This document shows, one piece after another, positions 6,946-13,343 of a stretch of 33,061 bases of DNA. Numbering within the stretch: position 1 is the stretch's first letter; every line of letters starts with the position of its first letter. Origin of the DNA: Leptolyngbyaceae cyanobacterium MO_188.B28 (GTDB lineage: Bacteria; Cyanobacteriota; Cyanobacteriia; Phormidesmidales; Phormidesmidaceae); assembly GCA_030065175.1 (NCBI GenBank), contig JASJDH010000033.1:1-33061 (forward strand), read 5' to 3'. The translations under genes and the position numbers were made by a program. Below the pieces are notes generated by a model. The model was given only the letters and a program-made list of their open reading frames with translations. It ran no database searches and was not told where the DNA came from.

Positions 6946-8834
6946 TTACAAAGTCCAAGAGGAGGCGCAGACAACACGAAAACCGATGTCGTTGACCCCG
7001 AAGGTGCGCGCGCCCCTAAAGCGATTGGCCGAGCGGCAGACGGACGGATAGGCGATCCAAGAACCACCCCGCAACAGCCTCGCTGCCTGGTTATCTGAAG
7101 ATAACCAGGCGCTGCCATCTATTGGGGCTCCTGCATAATTCTCATGCCAGTGGTCTAAGCACCATTCCCAAACATTGCCATGCATGTCGCACAGACCAAA
7201 GGCATTTTCAGGAAAGCTGCCTACGTTCGTCGTCTGCTCCCGATATTTTCCTTTAGGGCCAGAACCATAGGGAAAAGTTGCACGGTAATTAGCCAAGTCT
7301 GAAGTTAGAGTTTCACCAAAATGGAAGGGGGTTGTCGTCCCTGCGCGACAGGCATATTCCCATTCGGCTTCACTGGGCAAGCAATACTCTCGGCCTGTTT
7401 TTTGAGAGAGGCGCTGACAAAACTCCACTGCTTCATCCCAGGAAACTTGCTCAACCGGGCGATTCGACCCCTTAAAATAAGATGGTGCATGATTTAGTTC
7501 CTGTTCGACTTTAGGAAGGGCTGCAACTGCCTTCCACTGAGCCTGGGTAACCGAGTATTTCCCCATCAGAAATGATTGTATAGACACCTCGTGCTGGGGT
7601 ATTTCTCGATCATAAACCTGACCATCAGATGAACCCATCTTAAACGTACCGCCTGGAATCACCATCAATTCAAGATTAGCGCCATCACCCAATTTCTCAG
7701 TCCGAAATTCTGCTTGTTTGCGCTCTACGGTAATCTTTTTGTCCTGAATATTTACAGTAGCGACATTAAACTCTGCCATCTCCCCACTCGTGCTTGGCGG
7801 CTCAAGAGGAGGTAATTTCCAATCATTCAACTTGAGTATTCCTCTACCCAGCAGAACCGCACCAATACCACCACCAGTAAATCCCAGAATTTGAATCGCC
7901 CGACGGCGACTTATCCGCTTCCCTAAAGAATCAGGCGTTTTTTTCCTCGAAGAGGAAGGAAATATAGAGCGCCGTGCGGGTGAAGTCGACTTTTGAGGTT
8001 TTCTCGTATTGTTTGAAGTTTTCTCTGCAGGAGTATCCGGGACTGGAGACTGCTTCGCCTGAGGCGCGCTCTTTTTCGGCGCAATAGAATCATCCCCCTT
8101 AGAATGGGAAGAAGGAGACGGGGACGGGGGAGTCGCTGCGCGGGGCGTCACTTGAGCTGTCGTTGGCTTAGACTCTGGATGTTCTGGCAAGCTCCCCGGC
8201 GATGATGCCGGCGGCGCTCCACCTCCCCGAGACAATCGCTCAATCCCCTCAATGGCCGCCGGGTCCCCCGGAGACACCATCAAAACCCGAATCCAAAGCT
8301 GCCTCGCCGCCTTACTCTGACGCTTAACCTCAGCCGCAAGCGCATCATTTTTCAGCGCCATCACATCCGTCAGCGTCGCCTGCTGAGGCAGCAAAATCAG
8401 ATGGTTTTTGCTGGGCGGCTCGATCACCCCATAGGGCGTTTGCACAACCCGCTTATATTCCCGGGTGAGCTGAGGCACGTAATAGCGCAGCCGCTGATAA
8501 AGCCGCTCCACCGTGGCGCAATTGCCCTCCCCCTGCAGCCGCAAACTTTCAATCAACACATGGGTAAACGCCCCGTGTTGCAATTCCTGAATTTCATAAG
8601 ACGACTCCTCCGGGCTGCAGGAGAACAGCGTAATCACCCCCTGCTGCCTTTCTTGGCCAATGCCCAGCCCATCACGACGACCTCCATAACTGCGGCAGGC
8701 GTCAATTAAGAGGATGATATTATCTGCGCCGCTCCGACGCAGGCGCTCACTGATGTCGTGGATCGGAATCGCTGACCTTTCCAGATCGCCGCGATCGCCA
8801 TCAATCGGCATCAGATAATCGCGGTTCTGTATAA
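6946..8834 (-). pseudogene. Caspase (peptidase C14) - FGE-sulfatase-like fusion, 5'-truncated at an IS3 element
   Basis: About 628 codons remain. The frame enters from the IS3 end and immediately shows caspase sequence (QNRDYLMPIDGD, RLRRSGADNIILLIDACRS with the catalytic Cys, GVITLFSCSPEESSYE, GEGNCATVERLYQRLRYYVPQL). The N-terminal ~100 residues, including the GHG histidine, are missing. A Pro/Ser-rich linker follows, then a twin-Arg hydrophobic segment (SRRRAIQILGFTGGGIGAVL), then an FGE/SUMF1 domain (VIPGGTFKMGS, RPVEQVSWDEAVEFC, CLPSEAEWEYACRAGT, GNVWEWCLDHW, LLRGGSW, GFRVVC). In the RGGSW region one of the two FGE cysteines is replaced (Ala), the other kept, so this is probably a non-catalytic, binding-type domain. 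A TTG inside the IS end could allow translation, but the caspase dyad is incomplete. Confidence 0.85.
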
Positions 8835-8897
8835 TGGTCCCCAAAAACTGGACAGGGAGCTAAGCTCTGAACACTCGAAAAATAATAGGAGTTGTTC

Positions 8898-9215
8898 ATG
8901 GGTAAAAAACGCAAACAGTATAGTCCCCAATTCAAAGCTAAAGTAGCGATAGAAGCGCTTCAGGGGATGAAAACTGTAGCTGAGCTATCTAGCCATTATG
9001 ATATCCATCCCACTATGATCAATAGCTGGAAGCGTCAGCTGACAGAAGGGGCCAGCGACCTGTTTGATGCGACTCAAGGCAAGCACAAACAGCAATCGGA
9101 TCCACAAGCAGAGATCAACGAACTGTATCGTCAGATTGGTCAACTCAAGGTAGAACGAGATTTTTTAGCCGAGCGCTCAGCCAAATTGGGCTTAACGAAC
9201 GAAAAGCCTTGGTAG
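8898..9215 (+). CDS. IS3-family transposase OrfA (HTH)
   Basis: The ATG at 8898 has AGGAG at 8887-8891, six bases upstream; an in-frame TTG at 8892 is not needed. The 105-residue product opens MGKKRKQYSPQFKAKVAIEAL, followed by the helix-turn-helix of the HTH_8 / IS3 OrfA type (VAELSSHYDIHPTMINSWKRQL) and a C-terminal leucine-rich coiled coil (INELYRQIGQLKVERDFL). It binds the terminal repeats. It overlaps orfB by 7 bp, and an AAAAG sequence just before the stop is a candidate site for the programmed -1 frameshift that makes OrfAB in this family. Confidence 0.93.
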   Translation: MGKKRKQYSPQFKAKVAIEALQGMKTVAELSSHYDIHPTMINSWKRQLTEGASDLFDATQGKHKQQSDPQAEINELYRQIGQLKVERDFLAERSAKLGLTNEKPW

Positions 9216-10021
9216 ATGAGGCCCATCCTCATTTGAGTCTGGTGCGACAATGCCAGTTGCTGCGGATCAATCGTTCCAGTCTCTACTACCGGCCAGTAGC
9301 GCCGTCAGAGGAGGAATTGGCCTTACTTCGATTGCTTGACCAACAGTACCTGCAAACCCCTTTTTATGGCAGTCGGCGGATGACGGAACACTTGCGTCAG
9401 CAAGGCTATCAAGTCAATCGCAAGCGGGTGCGACGCTTGATGCATCAACTGGGTTTGCAAGCGATTTATCCTAAGCCCAAGTTGAGTACAGCGCATCCAG
9501 AGCACAAGATATATCCCTACTTGTTACGTGAGGTTGAAATTGTCTGTGTCAATCAGGTTTGGAGCACCGATATCACCTATCTGCCGGTGCTCAAGGGCCA
9601 TTTCTATTTGGTGGCGATTATGGACTGGTATAGCCGTAAGGTGCTCAGTTGGCGAGTGTCGAATACGATGGATGTTTATTTCTGTATTGCGGCTTTAGAG
9701 GAGGCGCTCTCAATCTATTCCCCTCCCCAGATCTTCAACTCTGACCAAGGCGCCCAGTTCACAGCGAACGCCTTCACAGAACGGCTTAAACACTCAGAGA
9801 TAGAGATCAGTATGGATGGTCGAGGTCGCTGTCATGACAATATTTTCATTGAACGGCTATGGCGTTCTGTGAAATGGGAATTAATTTATCTCAAGGCATT
9901 TGAGGATGGTCAACACTTAATGGAGGAACTGAAAGCTTGGTTTAATTGGTACAACCGGTTGAGACCCCATCAATCACTGAATTATCGAACACCAGATGAA
10001 ATCTATTACGAATGTGATTGA
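9209..10021 (+). CDS. IS3-family transposase OrfB (DDE integrase core)
   Basis: OrfB is in the -1 frame relative to OrfA, as usual for this family, and is probably made mainly as an OrfAB fusion. The N-terminal part has the HTH_21 segment (SLVRQCQLLRINRSSLYYRP, YGSRRMTEHLRQQGYQVNRKRVRRLM). The catalytic core has VWSTDITYLPV (first Asp), FNSDQGAQFT (second Asp) and IERLWRSVKWE (Glu), with exactly 35 residues between the second Asp and the Glu. The C-terminus reads WYNRLRPHQSLNYRTPDE, typical of IS3-family proteins. The frame is intact, so the element may still be active. Confidence 0.94.
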   Translation: MVDEAHPHLSLVRQCQLLRINRSSLYYRPVAPSEEELALLRLLDQQYLQTPFYGSRRMTEHLRQQGYQVNRKRVRRLMHQLGLQAIYPKPKLSTAHPEHKIYPYLLREVEIVCVNQVWSTDITYLPVLKGHFYLVAIMDWYSRKVLSWRVSNTMDVYFCIAALEEALSIYSPPQIFNSDQGAQFTANAFTERLKHSEIEISMDGRGRCHDNIFIERLWRSVKWELIYLKAFEDGQHLMEELKAWFNWYNRLRPHQSLNYRTPDEIYYECD

Positions 10022-10154
10022 GTGTGGTACTCTCTGAAAAAGAGAAGAACTTGTTTAGGATTTTCAGAGCTTATTAGCCCTTTCAAGTTGTCTAAGCATT
10101 GGGGTCCACTTCAGTTCAACAACGGAGCTTCGCGACGTTCCGACTGACAAATTG

Positions 10155-10246
10155 ACATAACCAGTCGCTGGACCGGAGCCTCGGGGCCAGCGGGAATCAA
10201 GTGGCAAACGCTGACTGCCGCAGCTCGGTCAGCTTGATCGTTATGT
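10155..10246 (+). other. attC-type integron recombination site, upstream of the cassette
   Basis: The 92-base site has R'' ACATAAC (10155-10161) and R' GTTATGT (10240-10246), perfectly complementary. Inside them, L'' GCTGGACCGGAGC (10167-10179) pairs with L' GCTCGGTCAGC (10223-10233) over 11 bp, leaving two unpaired G residues in L''. The unpaired spacers between R and L boxes are 5 and 6 bases, and the terminal loop is 43 bases. Paired R and L boxes with extrahelical bases in one arm are the hallmark of attC sites. R' deviates slightly from GTTRRRY. Confidence 0.8.
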
Positions 10247-10450
10247 GGCGTGAGTTATCGGCTAGGGAAGTGCACAACCTCTCACCACAGGTTAATTCGA
10301 AATGTGGCTCGGTCTGTGGCCGCTTAATAATCCGGACGCAGTAAAGCGGAATTCACTTAACGAAAGCTTGAGAGCTATGGAGGCAGGTGCGATCGCATTA
10401 GCTTGATCTGAACTTTTGCTAATATCGAAGCAAATAGCCTGACTACTTCT

Positions 10451-10789
10451 ATGCCATTTACAATTTCTGCCGACTCCCCTCCCTTAGAAATTAATGCTGA
10501 TAACGTAGTGCTGGTCGGCAAAACCCGTGTCACACTCGATACTGTGGTGAGTGTTTTCAAACAAGGTACGACCGCTGAGGAAATCGTTTATCGCTATCCT
10601 GCACTGAAGCTAGCGGACGTTTACGCCACGATTGCTTTCTACCTCAACCATCAGCAAATGGTTGAGAAGTATCTGAATGACCGACAAGCCCAGGCCCAGG
10701 AGGTGCAACAGCTCAATGAAGCTCGGTTAGACCCTCATGGTATCCGCGATAGACTTCTATCTCGCAAACATGAACAAGAGGCATGTTGA
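10451..10789 (+). CDS. DUF433 domain antitoxin
   Basis: The 112-residue product begins at ATG 10451. It carries a short N-terminal beta region (PLEINADNVVLVGKTRVTLDTVV) and then the DUF433 helix-turn-helix: FKQGTTAEEIVYRYPALKLADVYATIAFYLNHQQMVEKYL. The Glu/Gln-rich helical tail (DRQAQAQEVQQLNEARLD) probably holds the toxin. DUF433 proteins pair with DUF5615 PIN-like proteins in putative type II toxin-antitoxin systems in cyanobacteria and actinobacteria. The stop codon overlaps the next start by 7 bp, implying translational coupling. The pair is the cargo of the integron cassette. A TAATAT (10420-10425) upstream may be a -10, but no matched -35 is clear. Confidence 0.87.
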   Translation: MPFTISADSPPLEINADNVVLVGKTRVTLDTVVSVFKQGTTAEEIVYRYPALKLADVYATIAFYLNHQQMVEKYLNDRQAQAQEVQQLNEARLDPHGIRDRLLSRKHEQEAC

Positions 10790-11133
10790 AGCTGCTTGCA
10801 GATGAAAACTTTGACAATACAATTATCAGGGGACTACTAAGACGCAATCCAAGGATTGATATTGTCAGGGTTCAAGATGTTGAATTATCAGGCCAGGATG
10901 ATCCAGCCGTTCTTGCCGGGGCAGCAAAAGAAAATCGGGTGTTGGTAACTCATGATGTTGCTACGATTACCAAATATGCCTATGAGAGAGTGGCAAAAGG
11001 GTATCCGATGCCGGGAGTGATTGAAGTTCGCACAGATGTACCTATAGGCCAGATAATTGAAGATATTTTACTCATCCTAGAATGTATTTCTACAGGAGAA
11101 TTAGAAGGTCAAATTTTATATCTGCCCTTGTAG
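10783..11133 (+). CDS. DUF5615 PIN-like putative toxin
   Basis: The 116-residue product starts at ATG 10783 and reads MLKLLADENFDNTIIRGLLRR, the DEN motif that opens PIN-like Mut7-C/DUF5615 domains, then VRVQDVELSGQDDPAVLAGAAKENRVLVTHDVATI with the second acidic pair and THD motif, and RTDVPIGQIIEDILLI at the end. The acidic residues expected for metal-dependent RNase activity are present. It overlaps the DUF433 antitoxin gene, in the usual antitoxin-toxin order. The attC R'' box begins 42 bp after its stop codon, as is common in integron cassettes. Toxicity has not been shown from sequence. Confidence 0.87.
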   Translation: MLKLLADENFDNTIIRGLLRRNPRIDIVRVQDVELSGQDDPAVLAGAAKENRVLVTHDVATITKYAYERVAKGYPMPGVIEVRTDVPIGQIIEDILLILECISTGELEGQILYLPL

Positions 11134-11175
11134 GAGCAATCTCAACTTCTCTTTATAAAATATGATTGTGACGCC

Positions 11176-11264
11176 ACATAACAACCTTGGTGCAGCGGGC
11201 TGACCTAAGCTATTTGGCGCCGATTTACAAGGATGCTGGCAGCCGCTGACCAGGAACGTTAGCT
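11176..11264 (+). other. attC-type integron recombination site, downstream of the toxin gene
   Basis: R'' ACATAAC (11176-11182) and R' GTTAGCT (11258-11264) frame a strong stem. L'' TGGTGCAGCGGGCTGACC (11188-11205) pairs with L' GGCAGCCGCTGACCA (11238-11252) over 15 bp, with three unpaired bases (G, G, A) all in L''. Both unpaired R-L spacers are 5 bases and the end loop is 32 bases. R' matches R'' only at GTTA here, as expected if the R' bases after the crossover point belong to the next cassette. Confidence 0.8.
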
Positions 11265-11426
11265 GGCAAAGCACTGCGTCGAAGAAAGTTTTTGGTTAAG
11301 CGGTTTCCAGGAGCAAAAATACCAGCATTAATATTGTTATGCAACAATTCAAGACTCCCCCCCCCTATTGATAAGCTCCTTCCAATCAGTACAAATTAGA
11401 AACGAATGCCTAATGCAGACATAAAT

Positions 11427-11452
11427 GGGCAGATGCGATGTCGCATCTGCCC
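11427..11452. terminator. 12-bp perfect hairpin downstream of sigC
   Basis: GGGCAGATGCGA and TCGCATCTGCCC are exact complements with only TG between them. The hairpin lies 38 bp past the sigC stop and is the likely end of that transcript, and also ends the integron-like region. The U-run after it on the minus strand is weak (ATTTAT). The stretch 11265-11426 holds no gene that I can see. Confidence 0.65.
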
Positions 11453-11490
11453 AGACTGTTGGACGAATTTGCGAATGTTTGGGGCTGAAA

Positions 11491-12762
11491 TTAGGTTAGA
11501 GACTCCAGATAATCGCGAATGCGATTCCGACGCTTGGGTTGTCTCAGCTTCTGCAACGCCTTGGACTCGATTTGCCGCACCCGCTCCCGGGATAGCTCAA
11601 GGGCTCGACCGATTTCCGCAAGGGAATAGGGATTGCCGTCGCCTAACCCAAACCGCATGCGAATGACATCGCGTTCGCGGGTTGTCAGGTCAGCCAAGAG
11701 TTGATGTAAATCGCGTCGAAGCGCTTCACGCATCAGGCTTTCTTCGGGAGAAACATCGTCAGTTTCCAGCAGATCGCCCAGTTCCGTATCCCGCTCCTTA
11801 CCCACCTTGGTTTCCAAGGACACCGCCCGAGGCACCCTGAGCAAAACCTCTCGCACCTGAGGCCCCGTCATATTTAACTCTTTGGCGATATCCTCAACGG
11901 TGGCGGTGTGGCCTTTTTCCTGAGAGATCTTCCGTTGAGCCTTCTTGATCTTGTTGAGTTTCTCGGTGATATGGACAGGCAGGCGAATGGTGCGGCTTTG
12001 GGTGGCGATCGCTCGGGTAATGCCTTGCCGAATCCACCAATAGGCATAGGTGCTAAAGCGATACCCTTTAGTCGGGTCAAATTTCTCAACTGCTCTTTCT
12101 AATCCAAGGGTGCCTTCTTGAATCAAATCAAGTAATTCTAATCCTCGGTTCTGATATTTTTTAGCAACCGACACCACCAATCTGAGGTTGGCTTTAATCA
12201 TGTGCTCCTTAGCTCGGAGCCCTTCAGACTGAAGCTGTTCCAGTTCCTTAACCGATAGTTCGGCAAGTTCGGCCCAAAGCCGCTTGCCTTCCGTCAGGAT
12301 TGGCTTTAGCTCAGAGCTGTCAACGCCGCCCTCTTGCGCCCACCGCTCCAGTGAGGGGCGATGCCCCAAATGGGAGGTCAAGCGATCGCGAGCATCCATC
12401 AAGCGAACATAGGTTTGTAGCGCCCCTTCCTCCTGTTCCGCAGCTTGGTTCCGCAGCTCTAAAAGCTGGATATATCGCTGAACGGTCTGGGCCTCTGAAA
12501 CTTCTTCATCTCGTCTGAGCAGTTGAACCCGACCAATTTCCTGCAGATACAAGCGAACTAAATCTGTGGTACGACGTTTGCCGTTATTCTGAAGACTTTC
12601 AGACTCGAGAGGATCAGCATCTGAATCAATTCCAGGCTCAACCAATTGCTCGATCTCAAAGTCAGCGGGTTCATCGCCGCCACTCTGTATCAAGTCGCTA
12701 GCAGAGGGGCCTCCGTCGTATTCCATATCGGCTGAATCAGGGTAGTAGGGTGTAGCAATCAT
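11491..12762 (-). CDS. sigC: Group 2 RNA polymerase sigma factor, SigC type
   Basis: The 423-residue protein has region 1.2 ([24 protein letters not shown]), a long insert before region 2 with [16 protein letters not shown], region 2 ([60 protein letters not shown]), region 3 ([22 protein letters not shown], then SLETKVG) and region 4 ([31 protein letters not shown]). It lacks region 1.1, and the GLELLDL and LERAVEK forms differ from primary SigA (GLSFQDL, LIRAAEK), so it is a group 2 factor. The [27 protein letters not shown] insert fits SigC best from memory; SigB/E types are less likely. SigC is linked in cyanobacteria to heat, carbon/nitrogen and circadian output regulation. The acidic N-terminus is variable. 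Confidence 0.85.
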   Translation of the reverse strand: MIATPYYPDSADMEYDGGPSASDLIQSGGDEPADFEIEQLVEPGIDSDADPLESESLQNNGKRRTTDLVRLYLQEIGRVQLLRRDEEVSEAQTVQRYIQLLELRNQAAEQEEGALQTYVRLMDARDRLTSHLGHRPSLERWAQEGGVDSSELKPILTEGKRLWAELAELSVKELEQLQSEGLRAKEHMIKANLRLVVSVAKKYQNRGLELLDLIQEGTLGLERAVEKFDPTKGYRFSTYAYWWIRQGITRAIATQSRTIRLPVHITEKLNKIKKAQRKISQEKGHTATVEDIAKELNMTGPQVREVLLRVPRAVSLETKVGKERDTELGDLLETDDVSPEESLMREALRRDLHQLLADLTTRERDVIRMRFGLGDGNPYSLAEIGRALELSRERVRQIESKALQKLRQPKRRNRIRDYLESLT

Positions 12763-13136
12763 AACGACCGTCTTCAGTTGCTCAAGTAATTAGGTACTGC
12801 TCATCGTCCGCTTGAACCTAGTATTCCCAAAGTTTTAGGACCAACAAACAGGGGGCAAGGTTTCAACTGGGGCATGGATGAAACCCATGGGAAAATTGGA
12901 ACTTAGACATTCACCCCGCCAAGGGAAGCAAAGATCTGGACTGGATTCAGTGCAGAAGTCGTTACCCTTAAGTTCGCCCATCGGCATAATGAGCGAGTCT
13001 GATAAGTCATCAAAGTGACCTATATCAAGCATTAGGTATCAAGCCTTACGATGATCTACGTCGCCATCGATTCGGATTCCTGATTATTTTTCAGATTTAT
13101 CGCAGGAGTTTGATGGATTACAGCTAATTACCGTTA

Positions 13137-13180
13137 ATACAGTCAGATAGTTTATACAGTCAGACAGGGAATACAGTCAG
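13137..13180. repeat. Three ATACAGTCAG direct repeats at a 17-bp period
   Basis: ATACAGTCAG occurs perfectly at 13137-13146, 13154-13163 and 13171-13180, so the start-to-start distance is 17 bp twice. The 7-bp spacers differ. Such iteron-like arrays usually bind a regulator on nearly the same face of DNA over two or more turns. Confidence 0.8.
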
Positions 13181-13181
13181 C

Positions 13182-13197
13182 GGAATACGTATATTCC
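13182..13197. promoter_or_regulatory. Inverted repeat GGAATA-N4-TATTCC next to the iterons
   Basis: GGAATACGTATATTCC has perfect 6-bp arms and lies 1 bp after the last ATACAGTCAG repeat. It could be a dimeric regulator site; this is inferred from symmetry only. Confidence 0.4.
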
Positions 13198-13343
13198 CCT
13201 AAGCCTGACGGCGTATAGCTGCTTGGGGGATAACTTTACGCATGAGCATGGGGTATTGTTAAAGAAGCTTAACGCACCCATGACTATAGAGCGGGCGATA
13301 CCCCACGCACCTATTTCAGCGTCATTCCGCTTAAAGTTGACAG

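Larger units (their letters stand above)
8835..10108 (+). mobile_element. IS3-family insertion sequence, apparently complete
   Basis: The element is about 1274 bp. Its ends are imperfect inverted repeats: TGGTCCCCAAAAACTGGACA at 8835-8854 and, on the other strand, TGGACCCCAATGCTTAGACA at 10089-10108 (14 of 20 identical). A further shared block, TAAGCTCTGAA, lies just inside both ends. It carries orfA and an overlapping orfB in the -1 frame, with an intact DDE triad. There is no 3-4 bp target duplication: the flanks are TAA on the left and CTT on the right. The left flank is a caspase gene, the right flank integron-like DNA, so a deletion or recombination event seems to have followed insertion. 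Confidence 0.9.
10241..11258 (+). mobile_element. Integron gene cassette carrying a DUF433/DUF5615 toxin-antitoxin pair
   Basis: Two attC-like sites in the same orientation enclose about 1018 bp with two overlapping genes. Crossover at the G/TT of each R' box would release exactly this unit. The cassette's own R'' with its flank, ACGCCACATAAC (11171-11182), is the exact complement of the bases at its left border, GTTATGTGGCGT (10240-10251). This is what integron cassettes show, because the R' half belonging to a cassette's attC sits at the cassette's start in the linear form. About 205 bp of leader precede the first gene, enough for its own promoter. No integron integrase or attI is in the window, so it is either part of a cluster lacking an integrase or the edge of a larger array. 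Confidence 0.72.
12763..13343. other. Long upstream region of sigC without genes
   Basis: This 581-bp stretch separates the SNF2 helicase stop from the sigC start. It has no convincing gene on either strand. It contains the three 10-bp repeats at 13137-13180 and a palindromic motif at 13182-13197. Close to sigC, TTGTTG and TACTAG about 18 bases apart on the minus strand (around 12824-12853) are a weak promoter candidate. Its length suggests multiple promoters or regulatory sites. Confidence 0.5.

Noticed and set aside
6880-7098. 72-codon plus-strand frame across the FGE C-terminus
   Set aside because: Antisense to a strongly conserved FGE segment; no ribosome site; better explained as a shadow.
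10375-10560. 61-codon minus-strand frame over the cassette leader and DUF433 start
   Set aside because: Antisense to the DUF433 gene with no recognisable protein pattern.
11295-11301. GTTAAGC, which fits the GTTRRRY integron core
   Set aside because: No complementary R'' or L stems within 150 bp, so a third attC is not supported.
11491-12762. Identification as the primary sigma factor SigA
   Set aside because: Region 2 and the insert before it differ from SigA, region 1.1 is absent, and the sequence fits group 2.
13137-13180. CRISPR array or replication origin from the ATACAGTCAG repeats
   Set aside because: The repeats are only 10 bp with 7-bp spacers and three copies, with no cas or initiator gene nearby.
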